Shown here in pieces: positions 1 to 9,406 of a DNA stretch of 64,000 bases. Source of the DNA: Aporhodopirellula aestuarii (lineage in GTDB: Bacteria > Planctomycetota > Planctomycetia > Pirellulales > Pirellulaceae); assembly GCF_023701485.1 (NCBI RefSeq), contig NZ_JAMQBK010000031.1:124001-188000 (forward strand), written 5' to 3'. The position numbers and the translations under genes were made by a program. Every line of letters begins with the position of its first letter. Within the stretch, counting starts at the first letter, position 1. The notes under the pieces were generated by a model that saw only the letters and a program-made list of their open reading frames with translations, did not search any database and had not been told where the DNA came from.

Positions 1-758
1 CTGGTCTCTTTCGGCAACAGGTTCCGTTGGATTTGCTCGGCGCGTTTCATCGCCACGGCACGGTTGGCTTCGACTCGGTGCAGCGATGCGGCCATGTCAG
101 CGATCGCGCTGCTGAGCTCGTTCAGTTCATGGCTGCGAAACGATTCCGCTCGCAAATCAAAACGCTGCGACCCGACCCGATTGACCGATGCCGCGAGCCG
201 TTTCGTAGGTGTCGCGATGAGCCGAACCAGCACCACGTCTAAGATCAGCGCGGCCAAGGACGCAAACGCAAACAACCAGCTCACGTGCATCAGAATTTTT
301 CCGCGGACGCTTCGTTTGATGTCAGCTGCCAATTCAATGATTTGCACGTCGAGCTGATCGGTGGAGAAGCGACCGACAATCGCGTCCTGATTGGGATACT
401 CGGATGGATTACTGGTTCCCGGTGTGGTGTGGGTATGCAATTGACGACCGTTCCAGGTGATGTGGATCCAGCACACCGCGGAGTTAGTTGCAGCCGATGG
501 GGAGCATGTGCTTTGAAGGAATGCAGCAATCGCCGCTTCGTCTTCCGGATCACTTAACTTCAACAGGGCTTCGCCGATCAAGCTCGCTTCATCACTGAGC
601 GTCATTCGCCGCGCATCAGTGGCTTGCCGCATCTCACGTCGATAGTCCGTCACCATTAACAAGCCGACCAGCAGAACCAGCGGAATGTTGACCGCCAACA
701 GCAGGAGATTGAGAGTCGTGTAGGACTTCTTAGGACGGTTCTGGAGGGATTCGGTCAT
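1..758 (-). CDS. HAMP-domain RsbU/SpoIIE-type phosphatase, 3' end cut by window
   Basis: I translated the open frame running from an ATG at 758 to the window edge: 252 codons with no stop. A hydrophobic segment at residues 15-33 is followed by an extracytoplasmic stretch, a second hydrophobic segment (about 121-147) and a HAMP-like linker. The last visible residues read RAEQIQRNLLP. This is the typical entry into the PP2C-like SpoIIE/RsbU catalytic domain, which in this family dephosphorylates STAS anti-anti-sigma proteins. The catalytic domain itself lies outside the window, so a histidine kinase is not fully excluded. It shares a strand with the Ser/Thr kinase at 1654-3276, so a partner-switching signalling neighbourhood is possible. 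No STAS gene is visible next to it. Confidence 0.72.
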   Translation of the reverse strand, partial: MTESLQNRPKKSYTTLNLLLLAVNIPLVLLVGLLMVTDYRREMRQATDARRMTLSDEASLIGEALLKLSDPEDEAAIAAFLQSTCSPSAATNSAVCWIHITWNGRQLHTHTTPGTSNPSEYPNQDAIVGRFSTDQLDVQIIELAADIKRSVRGKILMHVSWLFAFASLAALILDVVLVRLIATPTKRLAASVNRVGSQRFDLRAESFRSHELNELSSAIADMAASLHRVEANRAVAMKRAEQIQRNLLPKET

Positions 759-988
759 ACGCAGCACCCCGCCCGTTTGGGATCCCGCAAGACGTACATG
801 GAACGATGGCCAAAACGGCGTGAGCAATACCGCATCGACGAAACACCGCATTCGCGGTGATGACACACGCGAGCGTTTTGACAGGCGGTCATTTGTGTTT
901 TGCAAGGTTTTGGCCGTGACCCACGGCTTGGTCCGAGCGGTGCGTGAGATCGGCTCAATCCGTCCCTGGACACCAATGGATTATTTGA

Positions 989-1531
989 ATGAAACGTCTT
1001 GTGATGGTTGCCTTCACCGGTGCCGTTTTCACTTTCCTGGTCCGCTCGGATGAAGCTGTCGCCGCCAGCCAGCCGTTTAGTAGCGATGATTTCCACGCGC
1101 ATTTCCACGGAGGCCATTGCGGCTTCAATGGTCGTGGCGGTGCGCATGCTTACTTTCAATACGGATATGGCGGTCACGAAACGGCGAGTTTTTTCGACGG
1201 GGCGGGTTATAGCGGTTGTGCGTCCGATTGTGATGGCGGGCAAGACGCTCCCGGTGATCGTTTTAATCAACCTGCTGACAGTGGTAACGATCAGCACAGA
1301 CTTCACTTGGACGTTGGAGACGCTTGCGGATTGGAAACGGCGACACCTCATAAACTCGGCGAGGCCGTCTTCTTAATGATTTCCCCGCGATCGGCTGATC
1401 CCAAGGTGGACAAATCCTTAGGAAGTGTAGGTCCACCAAGAGCAGCGAGATCCGTCAAACGCGTAACCCCAGTCGGATTTATTCAAATACCTGTAGGTTC
1501 CGTTAGTAAGTGGGGCGCACAACCGATTTAA
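989..1531 (+). CDS. doubtful His/Gly-rich secreted protein
   Basis: A 180-residue frame starts with a plausible signal peptide (MKRLVMVAFTGAVFTF, cleavage near AVAAS). It continues with a His/Gly/Tyr-rich stretch (residues ~34-65) and an Asp/Gly-rich part. The first ~110 codons favour GNN codons, as expected for a real reading frame, but the last 60 residues look random and no family is recognised. The opposite-strand and alternative-frame ORFs over the same bases look less protein-like. The gene would be divergent from the phosphatase at 758. There is no clear ribosome binding site. It could be a degraded or frameshifted gene. Confidence 0.35.
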   Translation: MKRLVMVAFTGAVFTFLVRSDEAVAASQPFSSDDFHAHFHGGHCGFNGRGGAHAYFQYGYGGHETASFFDGAGYSGCASDCDGGQDAPGDRFNQPADSGNDQHRLHLDVGDACGLETATPHKLGEAVFLMISPRSADPKVDKSLGSVGPPRAARSVKRVTPVGFIQIPVGSVSKWGAQPI

Positions 1532-1538
1532 TCGGTTG
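1520..1538. terminator. perfect stem-loop, possible bidirectional terminator
   Basis: CAACCGAT and ATCGGTTG form 8-bp perfect arms around the loop TTA. The TAA stop of the 989-1531 frame lies partly inside the loop. The site is also 115 bp downstream of the kinase gene read on the minus strand. There is no T-run. A second palindrome (CGACTCCGGAGTCG) lies about 15 bp further right. Confidence 0.35.
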
Positions 1539-1653
1539 CACAAATCCAACCGCGACTCCGGAGTCGACGAAAGCGGTTCGCATACCGACAAACTGATTTC
1601 TCAGTGGTCTCGCAAATCGGGACAAGCAGAAACCGTCACAGTTGCGTGGTGGA

Positions 1654-3276
1654 CTACTCGACGATGAACACCGTGCCGCCCTTGCCGTCTTCCATCGCTT
1701 TCACTTTCGGAGCCGTTTTAGGCAGCGGACGGGAAATCGTGTATGCGGCAATTCCCACAACGAGGACGAGGGCAAGCACGGCGATCGCGAGTCCGATGCC
1801 GAGCATCACAAGCTGCGTATCTGCTGAGCGATGCGGCCCGTTGGCTTGTTGGGGTGCGACCTTCTTGGGGACGCCCCCAAGGCCCGCCGTGGCAGGCCGT
1901 AGTGCGGGATTGGGCCGGGTTCGCAGACCACTCGACAACGAATCCAATGGCCCCACAGACGAGAAATCAGACGCCGATCCGACTGAGGCATCCAGCGGCG
2001 GCAGCGATCCAAAATCGAAGTCATCGATCACTTCGACAACGTCGACCTCCGAGAGCTGCGCTGCGGAACTGTCGTCCATGGACGCCTGATAAAGCTTGTC
2101 GTCGATCGCTGAATCACGACGCGTGACCATGGCAGCTAACTGTTCATGCCGCGAATCGAGATCGCCTCGTCCCGATCGCAAACGTTGCAACTGATTGAGC
2201 AGGTCGGCGGCCGACGAAGGACGATCGGCAGGCTTTTTCGCCATCATCCGCATCAGCAGCATCGCGAGCGACTCGGGGCAATCTTTGCGAAGCTCACGCA
2301 CATCCGGTATCGGGGCGGTTTGGTGCTTGGCCAATCGCTGGGCCACGCTGTCACCCCGAAACGGCGAGCTACCCGTCAGCAAAAAATACCAGGTGCAACC
2401 GAGTGAGTAGATGTCCGCTCGCGCGTCAACGGTCTTGCTGTTGAGGGCTTGTTCGGGGGCGACAAAATCCGCCGTGCCGAGCAGACGTTTGGTTTCCCGA
2501 CTGTCGTCGGCTTCACTCCATCCTATCCGGGCCAACCCCATGTCGCTGACCTTGACGACACCATCACTGCGGAGCATCAGGTTAGACGGTTTGATGTCGC
2601 GGTGAATCACACCTCGTTCATGTGCGTGCACCAATCCTTCACAGGCTTGAGTGATCGCATCGAGCGACGCGTCATAGGACATGACACCATCACGCATAAC
2701 GATTTGATGAAGGTCGATACCGTCGACGTACTCCATCACAATGTAAAGTTTGTTGCCGGCTTCGTTGAAGTCATACGCGCGAACAATGTTGATGTGATCG
2801 AGCTGCGCCGAAGCACGAGCTTCTTCTTTGAATCGTTCGATCCTTCGCGTGTCTTTGAGCGCATCGGGCGGCAGAACTTTGAGTGCCATCTGCCGTTTCA
2901 TGACTTGGTGCTCACCGAGATACACCATCCCCATCCCGCCCCGGCCGAGCGGGCGGAGCAGCTTGTACGCTCCTAAAAAGAAGCCGCGGCTTTTTCCCGC
3001 GAGCAACTTGCTCGCTTGCCAACGCGTCAGTAAACCAGCATTGCGCAGCCCATCGACCAAACGCTGAGAGTCGACGGAGGTGCTCTCCATCAATAGCGAT
3101 GCGACGACGGTCTTGATCTCGTCGATTGTCAGAACACGCGACGCGAGAGCTCGCCTGACGAGCGATCGGGTCGCCTCGTCGAGAATCGGGCGCGGAGTCA
3201 CGAGGGATGACGTAGACGACATTGTGAGCTGGATAGAAGGTTCAGGAGGTGCGGCGGGGTAATTCTCACCATTCAT
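1654..3276 (-). CDS. membrane-anchored serine/threonine protein kinase
   Basis: Eukaryotic-type (Hanks) protein kinase of 540 residues from the ATG at 3276; an in-frame TTG at 3312 would add 12 residues. The glycine loop GRGGMG is at ~111-116, the ATP-binding Lys at ~133, the catalytic loop HRDIKPSN at ~225-232 and the metal-binding motif is DMG (in place of DFG) at ~245. The APEQ activation-segment end follows at ~273. A basic/acidic linker leads to one C-terminal membrane segment (about 493-518) and a short tail. The ~100 residues before the kinase domain resemble the N-terminal region common in planctomycete kinases. The catalytic residues look intact, so it should phosphorylate Ser/Thr on cytoplasmic targets; no substrate is evident. 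Confidence 0.95.
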   Translation of the reverse strand: MNGENYPAAPPEPSIQLTMSSTSSLVTPRPILDEATRSLVRRALASRVLTIDEIKTVVASLLMESTSVDSQRLVDGLRNAGLLTRWQASKLLAGKSRGFFLGAYKLLRPLGRGGMGMVYLGEHQVMKRQMALKVLPPDALKDTRRIERFKEEARASAQLDHINIVRAYDFNEAGNKLYIVMEYVDGIDLHQIVMRDGVMSYDASLDAITQACEGLVHAHERGVIHRDIKPSNLMLRSDGVVKVSDMGLARIGWSEADDSRETKRLLGTADFVAPEQALNSKTVDARADIYSLGCTWYFLLTGSSPFRGDSVAQRLAKHQTAPIPDVRELRKDCPESLAMLLMRMMAKKPADRPSSAADLLNQLQRLRSGRGDLDSRHEQLAAMVTRRDSAIDDKLYQASMDDSSAAQLSEVDVVEVIDDFDFGSLPPLDASVGSASDFSSVGPLDSLSSGLRTRPNPALRPATAGLGGVPKKVAPQQANGPHRSADTQLVMLGIGLAIAVLALVLVVGIAAYTISRPLPKTAPKVKAMEDGKGGTVFIVE

Positions 3277-3395
3277 CTTGAACTCGAGGTGGGTGAAAAA
3301 ACGAACAGCCAATTCGACTTATCGGTTTCGCGAAATGCGATGCGATACGTCGCATGGATTGTCGATCATTTCAACCGATTTTCAGGCTTCAAAGG

Positions 3396-4382
3396 TTAAG
3401 GTTTCGTGAACATTAGCGAGGGAGTCAAAAAAACCTCATTGGGATAATTTACGCAACACAAAAAAAGCCCCTGCGGCGGGGCAGTCGCCCCTGCCAACCG
3501 GCGATCTTTGGACTCCAACACCTCATCGATCCATTCGATCGGCCGATAGCCGCGAGCAACGTCGAACATCGTGCCGACGAGGTTGCGAACCATGTTGTAG
3601 AGAAACCCATCGCCCTCGACTTCGTAAAACCATCGTTGCCCGGTCAACTCCTCAGCGAGCCCGCCGCATGGATCGCATGGCTCACGCGTCCAAACGCTGT
3701 GGGTGATCGTCCGAACGGTACTCAAGCGAACCGCACCGGACGCCTGAAACGCGGCGAAGTCGTGACAGCCAAGAAATTTCTCCGCAGCCTTCGCGAGCAA
3801 ATCGACATCGATCGGCCAGGGCACTCGGTAGCGAGTACGAACGGCAAACGGATTGCGATGGCCTCCGATTTGAATCTGGTATCGATACCGCTTGCCGATC
3901 GCATCCGCAATCGGATGAAACGAGGGGATCGTTTCGCGGACATCCACCACGGTGATGTCTTCGGGCAACCTTGAATTGAGCCCCCGCATCACCGCTTTGG
4001 CATCCGCCCGCCAGTTCGGCAACACACAACGAGCGGCCTGCCCCCAGGCGTGAACTCCCGCATCGGTTCTCCCACTACCGAGAACTCGCAGTGCCCGAGG
4101 CTCCTGCCGCGTTTGAGGCTCCTCCGTTTCATACCGATCCGCTCCCGCGGCGAGGTCAGCATCGACCTGCACCCCCGGATCGTTCCCGGGCGTCGTCTCG
4201 GCGGGCTTTTGTTTTTTGCCGGACTTTCCCAGCAAAGTGGCGACGGCCTGTTCGAGTTCCGCCTGAATCGTCCGTCGCCCGGGTTGGACCTGCCATCCTG
4301 AATACTCGGTCCCGTCATACGTGACCGTCAGATGGAAAGTGGGCGACGGCGGTCCTTCGATCGATCGGGAGTTGGAATTCAT
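3396..4382 (-). CDS. truA: tRNA pseudouridine(38-40) synthase TruA
   Basis: TruA isomerises uridines 38-40 of the tRNA anticodon stem to pseudouridine. The motif [14 protein letters not shown] carries the catalytic Asp, and the N-terminal [12 protein letters not shown] and C-terminal [13 protein letters not shown] blocks are typical. The protein has 328 residues against a usual ~250-270. The extra length is mainly a hydrophilic Lys/Pro/Glu-rich insertion at about residues 52-96, before the catalytic motif. The start is the ATG at 4382; a TTG two codons upstream is in frame. The gene is divergent from the DUF58 gene at 4517. Confidence 0.96.
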   Translation of the reverse strand: MNSNSRSIEGPPSPTFHLTVTYDGTEYSGWQVQPGRRTIQAELEQAVATLLGKSGKKQKPAETTPGNDPGVQVDADLAAGADRYETEEPQTRQEPRALRVLGSGRTDAGVHAWGQAARCVLPNWRADAKAVMRGLNSRLPEDITVVDVRETIPSFHPIADAIGKRYRYQIQIGGHRNPFAVRTRYRVPWPIDVDLLAKAAEKFLGCHDFAAFQASGAVRLSTVRTITHSVWTREPCDPCGGLAEELTGQRWFYEVEGDGFLYNMVRNLVGTMFDVARGYRPIEWIDEVLESKDRRLAGATAPPQGLFLCCVNYPNEVFLTPSLMFTKP

Positions 4383-4516
4383 CGCCAAATCTTATCTGAT
4401 TCGTGTCTGTTCGGAAGCGTGTGGGGAACGACGAGATTCTGCTAAGATGACGCCTCCCTACGATATCGATGCAGCCGAATACTCTCGGCTCGTACCCGTG
4501 ACCGCGACGCGTCTCC

Positions 4517-6043
4517 ATGTTTTTCGATCTAGCTCAATCGACCCTCGCAAGCGACGTCGGAAACGAGATCCAGTGGCTCAGCGGGCTGCCGTGGCTGCTG
4601 CTCTTGGTGCTCAGCCTGCCGCTGATCATCGCCGCCTATCGAACTCGCGTCTTTCCCACTGGATTATGGGCGAGCCTGCTCGGCGTCTCGATCGTGCTGA
4701 GTGTGCTGTTTGTGTTCTCGCCACAATGGCTTGTGGTCCTCGTGATGGTCGACGGGCTCATTTTTGTCGTCACGCTGATCGATTTCTTGTTGCTGTGGTG
4801 GGGCAGTGGACGCAGCGCAGCGACAGGAATCAGTGTCACCCGCGAGATTTCGCGAACGGGCTCACTCCGGGTTCCCCTGCAGAGCACGCTGACGCTGCGA
4901 AACAAAACCTCGCTGCGGTTGCTCGGTGAATTCTGCGACGATCTCCCCGAGAATTTCACGGCCGAGCCCAACATGCACGAGCTTGACTTGGCTCCGGGAA
5001 TGGAAACAATCGCCCACAGCCAATTGACGGCGCATCGCCGCGGTGCCTTCGAACTCGAACGTTGCTACTTGCGGATCCACAGCCCGTTGCGATTGTGGCA
5101 ACGTCAGATCACGCTTGACGTGCATGACCGCGTGAACATTTATCCGGACATGAAACAACTGTCCGATTACGCGATGCTCGCGCGCACGAATCGGCTCAGT
5201 CTGATCGGAGTTCGACGCACGCGGCGGATCGGTCAAGACAGCGATTTCGAACGACTGCGTGATTACACGCGTGACGACAACTACCGACACATCGATTGGC
5301 GGAGCACGGCGAGACGAAACAAGCTCACCGTTCGACAATTCCAGAGCGATCAAAGCCAGCGATTGATCTTCATGCTCGATTGTGGGCGCATGATGACCAA
5401 TCAACGCGACGGATATTCGCTGCTCGATCATGCACTCAACGCGTCGCTCATGATGGCGTACGTTGCGCTGCAGCAAGGTGATTCGGTCGGCATGATTTGT
5501 TTCAGCAACAAGATTCACGCTTACATCCCGCCACGAGGCGGCGCCAGCCAAATGAACCGTTTGTTGCAAGCGGGATTCGACCAGTTCCCGCGGATGGTCG
5601 AATCACGGTACGACCAAGCATTCTTGCATCTGAACTCGCGTTGCAAACGACGTTCACTTGTCACGCTGATCACCAATGTGGTCGACGAAGTGAACTCGGC
5701 GGTGGTCGTTGACTATCTATCGAACCTGACCGGCACGCACTTGCCGCTCGGTGTACTGCTACGTGACCGGGAAATGTTTGATGCTGCCGATGCACCGCAC
5801 AATGCCGCCTTGGCGGCAGCCGCTGCAACGCCCGCCGGCGAACAGCCACGGCCTTATACCGAATCAATCGATGATTTCACGATGTACCGCGCCGCAGCGG
5901 CGGCCGATATTCTGCTGTGGCGTGAGCAAGTGTTGACGGGTCTTCGCCACCGTGGCGTGCTTGTGGTGGACGCTTTCCCCGACGAGCTTACCGCTCCGTT
6001 GGTTAATCAGTATCTCGAAGTCAAAGCAAAACACCTGCTGTAG
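4517..6043 (+). CDS. DUF58 (VWA-like) membrane protein
   Basis: A 508-residue protein with two N-terminal hydrophobic segments (about 23-40 and 52-90). A beta-rich region follows, then the DUF58 signature: ERLRDYTRDDNYRHIDWRST at ~240-260, and a VWA-like fold starting at FMLDCGRMM. DUF58 proteins usually sit beside MoxR ATPases and are thought to act in assembly or quality control of envelope complexes. This copy is monocistronic. It converges on the moxR-batB operon, which carries a second, shorter DUF58 gene (10452-11372). The C-terminal ~90 residues include an Ala/Pro-rich stretch. Confidence 0.9.
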   Translation: MFFDLAQSTLASDVGNEIQWLSGLPWLLLLVLSLPLIIAAYRTRVFPTGLWASLLGVSIVLSVLFVFSPQWLVVLVMVDGLIFVVTLIDFLLLWWGSGRSAATGISVTREISRTGSLRVPLQSTLTLRNKTSLRLLGEFCDDLPENFTAEPNMHELDLAPGMETIAHSQLTAHRRGAFELERCYLRIHSPLRLWQRQITLDVHDRVNIYPDMKQLSDYAMLARTNRLSLIGVRRTRRIGQDSDFERLRDYTRDDNYRHIDWRSTARRNKLTVRQFQSDQSQRLIFMLDCGRMMTNQRDGYSLLDHALNASLMMAYVALQQGDSVGMICFSNKIHAYIPPRGGASQMNRLLQAGFDQFPRMVESRYDQAFLHLNSRCKRRSLVTLITNVVDEVNSAVVVDYLSNLTGTHLPLGVLLRDREMFDAADAPHNAALAAAAATPAGEQPRPYTESIDDFTMYRAAAAADILLWREQVLTGLRHRGVLVVDAFPDELTAPLVNQYLEVKAKHLL

Positions 6044-6059
6044 GCGTTCGCCAATTCGA

Positions 6060-6090
6060 TTGGGGGATTCGCCCGAGTTCCATCCCCCAA
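6060..6090. terminator. bidirectional stem-loop terminator
   Basis: TTGGGGGAT and ATCCCCCAA form 9-bp perfect arms around a 13-base loop in the convergent gap between the DUF58 gene (+) and batB (-). It lacks a clear T-run on either strand. Confidence 0.6.
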
Positions 6091-6152
6091 GGATTTCAGC
6101 CAAAATCCACTACGCCGTGGCACTTCGTTGGATGCTTGTAAACGCGACGCAA

Positions 6153-8318
6153 CTACCAGTCTTTTTCAACGGGAATTTGACGCCGTTGTTGCATCTGCTG
6201 CAGACGAAATCGGCGGATCATGTCTCGATCGCGAATCGCCTGTAGCATCTTCATCGCCTCCTCGGCCGTCATGGGCCGGTCATCTTCCGCCTGCTCACCG
6301 GCACCGACCGACGATGCGTTCTGCGTCGACGACCCATCGCCACTATTGTCACTGGATAGCTCACCGCTGACATCGGCGGGATCGGTCGGCTGCTGATTCT
6401 CGCCTTCTGTTTCAGATGGCTCGTTGCCTTGCGAGTCGTCATCCATGTCCTGCTGGGGTTCCCCCGACGAAGATTCGGACTGGTCGGAATTCGAAGGTGA
6501 TTGCTCAGGCGATTCCGGCTGCGACTGTGACTCGGATTCATCACCCTCATCCGATTGAGAGTCTTGCGCTTGCTGCTCTTCGGATGGCTCGTTTTCGGGC
6601 TGCCCGGACGAGTCGGATTGCTCGCCGGATCCGGAGTCACCGGAATCCTGCGGTTGCTGCTGGTCGGGTTGCTCCTGCTGTTGCTCTTCACCCTCGCCGG
6701 ATTGTTCTGAGTTCTGCTGCTCAGATTCTTGTTGATCCGATTTTGGTTGCTCGGAATCTTGCTGCTGATTCTGGTTTTCGTTTTGCTGCTGTTGCTGTTG
6801 CTTCTCGATTTCTGCGCGCAGTCGGACGGCCTTTTCGAGGTTCACCCGAGCGTCCGCCCAATCGGGATTGAGACGCAGTGCCGAACGTAACGCTTCGATG
6901 CCACGGCCCAGCACTTCTTTTACCTGGTCTGGCCCGGCCACTTCTGTGGATTCAGCAGCTGCATTCGGTTGCGATTCTTCGGCCGACAACATCTGCACAG
7001 CTCGGGCGTAACACGTCGTACCGAGGTTGAACCGAGCGGCCGCAGCAACTTCGTCGTCAGGGGAACCGATCGCGCGAGAAAACTCGTCGGCTGCGGTTTC
7101 AAGTTCACCCTGTCGATACAGTTCGACGCCGTGGTTATACGCCTGAGTGAATTGCCGCAAATTCGTTTGAGCGTTCGCGATCGCGGGTTGAGCCAATGCA
7201 ATCAAGAAAGCCAAACCCGCAATGGACGATTTTCGCATCGTCTCAACACTGCTTCGTCGCCAAGACAACCTGCTCGCAAAATCGATCAGCAACAACACAA
7301 ACGCGGGCAATGCAAACCACTGGAACCTCGCGACATAGGCATCGACCTTGGCCGTTTCAAACTCAGTCGTTTGCAGGCCCGCGATGTAGCGGTCATAGAT
7401 CTCGCCCATATCGACGTGTTTGGTCTCTGCTGGAATGTAAGCGCCCTCGGTTTCGGTCGCGATCTCTCGCAAAATTTCGCCGTTCATTTTGGACCACACC
7501 GGTTCGCCGTTGTATTTCACATAGCTTCCTGTTTGGCGCCGCGACTGCTCCCGATCAACGTCGGGAATACGGGCCCCCGAATTCATGTCACCCAGGCCTA
7601 CGGTGAAGATGCGGATATTTTCATCGTCATGCAGTCTCTTTGCCATTTTCACCGGTTCACTCTCCTGGTCTTCCCCGTCGGTCAAAACGACGATCACTCG
7701 ATGAGCGTTAGTTTTGCTGAGAAACGCACGACCAGCCGATGCGATCGCGTCGCCCAGACGTGAACCGCCACGGCGGACCGAACTCGGGTTAACGTCTTCG
7801 AGCATTTGGCTGAAGTCTTCGTAATGGTTGGTCAGCGGAATGGTTTGCCGGGTTTCGCCGGCAAAGACGACAAGCCCAACACGGTCTCCCGCCATCCGCT
7901 GTAACATGTCGCGCATCATTTGCTTGGCCCGTTCGAGACGATTGGGCGCGACGTCCTCCGCCAACATGCTCCGCGAGACGTCGAGCAAGAACATGATCTC
8001 GATTCCTTTTTGCGGTACTTCCTGCTCCGATTTACCCCATCGAATATCCATCAACGCGACCGTCAACAACGACAACACCGAGCACACGACGACCGCCGAC
8101 AGGATTGCACTGATATATCGATGACGGGCGAAGAACGAAGTCCGATCAAAAAAATCATCAAGACGATCCTCCGTCGCGAACCTGCGTTGGGCTCGGTATC
8201 GAAGAGCCACCACGAGGAAACACGTCACCCCTGCCATCATCGCGGCGATGATCCACCACACGGCGGCGGGATTGCCGATCATGCTGTCTTCGGGCAACCA
8301 GTCAACCAACTCGTTCAT
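6153..8318 (-). CDS. batB: BatB/BatC-like VWA-TPR membrane protein
   Basis: A 721-residue protein from the ATG at 8318, five bases after the batA stop; longer in-frame starts overlap batA and are less likely. N-terminal membrane segments precede a von Willebrand A domain with the MIDAS motif DVSRSMLAEDV. Another membrane segment follows, then a cleavable-looking hydrophobic stretch and TPR-like repeats (NHGVELYRQGELETAADEF). A ~150-residue Gln/Ser/Glu/Pro-rich low-complexity region comes next. It ends in RQIPVEKDW, the kind of C-terminus seen in BatC proteins. So BatB and BatC appear fused. Bat proteins are membrane VWA partners of MoxR ATPases, first linked to aerotolerance in Bacteroides. 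Confidence 0.9.
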   Translation of the reverse strand: MNELVDWLPEDSMIGNPAAVWWIIAAMMAGVTCFLVVALRYRAQRRFATEDRLDDFFDRTSFFARHRYISAILSAVVVCSVLSLLTVALMDIRWGKSEQEVPQKGIEIMFLLDVSRSMLAEDVAPNRLERAKQMMRDMLQRMAGDRVGLVVFAGETRQTIPLTNHYEDFSQMLEDVNPSSVRRGGSRLGDAIASAGRAFLSKTNAHRVIVVLTDGEDQESEPVKMAKRLHDDENIRIFTVGLGDMNSGARIPDVDREQSRRQTGSYVKYNGEPVWSKMNGEILREIATETEGAYIPAETKHVDMGEIYDRYIAGLQTTEFETAKVDAYVARFQWFALPAFVLLLIDFASRLSWRRSSVETMRKSSIAGLAFLIALAQPAIANAQTNLRQFTQAYNHGVELYRQGELETAADEFSRAIGSPDDEVAAAARFNLGTTCYARAVQMLSAEESQPNAAAESTEVAGPDQVKEVLGRGIEALRSALRLNPDWADARVNLEKAVRLRAEIEKQQQQQQNENQNQQQDSEQPKSDQQESEQQNSEQSGEGEEQQQEQPDQQQPQDSGDSGSGEQSDSSGQPENEPSEEQQAQDSQSDEGDESESQSQPESPEQSPSNSDQSESSSGEPQQDMDDDSQGNEPSETEGENQQPTDPADVSGELSSDNSGDGSSTQNASSVGAGEQAEDDRPMTAEEAMKMLQAIRDRDMIRRFRLQQMQQRRQIPVEKDW

Positions 8319-8323
8319 ACGAT

Positions 8324-9406
8324 TCACGTTAACTCCCTCAACCACAACGTCTTCAACAGCACGCCAGCAACGATGAGACACAACACGATTGACAGGATCG
8401 GCGGAACCGTGCCCCACAAGGTCGGATAGTCTTCCACCGCAAGTTCGCGATATTCAACGAACTGCTTGGACTCCACTTTCGTTTTCTCGAGTTCGTCGAT
8501 TTCGCGATAAATCGCTTCGAGTGAGTCGGTGTCGGTCGCACGAAAGTACTTCCCGCCGGTTCGCTCAGCAATTTTCGTCAACGTTTCTTCGTCAATGTTG
8601 ACTTCAATCGGCCGTAGCACTTGTCGACCGCTGAAGGGGTCTCGCACCGGAAAGGGTGCTTCGCCCTTCGTCCCGACGCCAATCGTATAAACCTTGATGC
8701 CGAGCGTCTCGGCGAGTTCCGCGGCTTGCAACGGATCGAGCGTCCCCGCATTGCTTTCGCCATCGGTCAACAAGATGATGATCTTGCTTTTAATCTTTTG
8801 CTTGCCCCGAGCGTCGAGCGCATTGAGTTTTTCAGTCGCCAGGGCAATCGCGTCACCGATCGCCGTCCCATCTTCGTTTCGTTGATCGACGATCCGGGTC
8901 TGATTGAGCATCGCAACGAGGAAGGAGTGATCGAGCGTCGGGGGAGTCACCGCGTCGGCGTACCCGGCAAATGTGGCGAGCCCTACCAGATCGCTGAACC
9001 GCCCTTCGAGCCCTTCTCCACCGAGCACGAATTCGGTGACCACGTTCTTGATCGCTTGCAATCGATCGACCCGCTCACCATCGATGCGAAAATCCATCGC
9101 TTGCATGCTACCGCTGCGGTCGACGACCAATTCGATTGCAATCCCTTCGCTAGTCGACACGGTCTGTTGTCTCCCATCACGAGGGCGTGCCAACGCCACG
9201 ATCAATCCGACCAAGGCCAGCAACAGGAGCGCGTCGGGCAACCAAATCAATCGCTGTCGCAGCGTACGAGGCAACCGCATCGTCGTTTCGACGTTGCTAA
9301 ACGGGATCGCTCCGTTGTCTTGAGCGACAAAGAAGCGACGCCAGGCCAGTACCGGGATCAACAACAGCAGCCACAAATATTCGGGCGAATGGAACAGCGA
9401 TAACAT
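8324..9406 (-). CDS. batA: BatA-like VWA membrane protein
   Basis: A 360-residue protein with two N-terminal membrane segments, a VWA domain with an intact MIDAS (VDRSGSMQAMDF, later TDGES), and a C-terminal membrane segment (about 332-352). This is the BatA layout, in which the VWA domain faces the periplasm. Its ATG overlaps the stop of the upstream BatD-like gene (ATGA), and batB follows five bases after its stop. Tight coupling supports co-assembly of the Bat proteins with the MoxR ATPase of the same operon. Confidence 0.93.
   Translation of the reverse strand: MLSLFHSPEYLWLLLLIPVLAWRRFFVAQDNGAIPFSNVETTMRLPRTLRQRLIWLPDALLLLALVGLIVALARPRDGRQQTVSTSEGIAIELVVDRSGSMQAMDFRIDGERVDRLQAIKNVVTEFVLGGEGLEGRFSDLVGLATFAGYADAVTPPTLDHSFLVAMLNQTRIVDQRNEDGTAIGDAIALATEKLNALDARGKQKIKSKIIILLTDGESNAGTLDPLQAAELAETLGIKVYTIGVGTKGEAPFPVRDPFSGRQVLRPIEVNIDEETLTKIAERTGGKYFRATDTDSLEAIYREIDELEKTKVESKQFVEYRELAVEDYPTLWGTVPPILSIVLCLIVAGVLLKTLWLRELT

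Noticed and set aside
755-1351. Minus-strand ORF of 198 codons ending in an ATGA overlap with the phosphatase start
   Set aside because: The overlap looked like coupling, but the amino-acid composition is unlike a protein and no STAS or other partner motif appears.
6400-6810. Repeat-like sequence at the end of batB
   Set aside because: It is the codon pattern of the Gln/Ser/Glu/Pro-rich linker of BatB/BatC and not a DNA repeat element.
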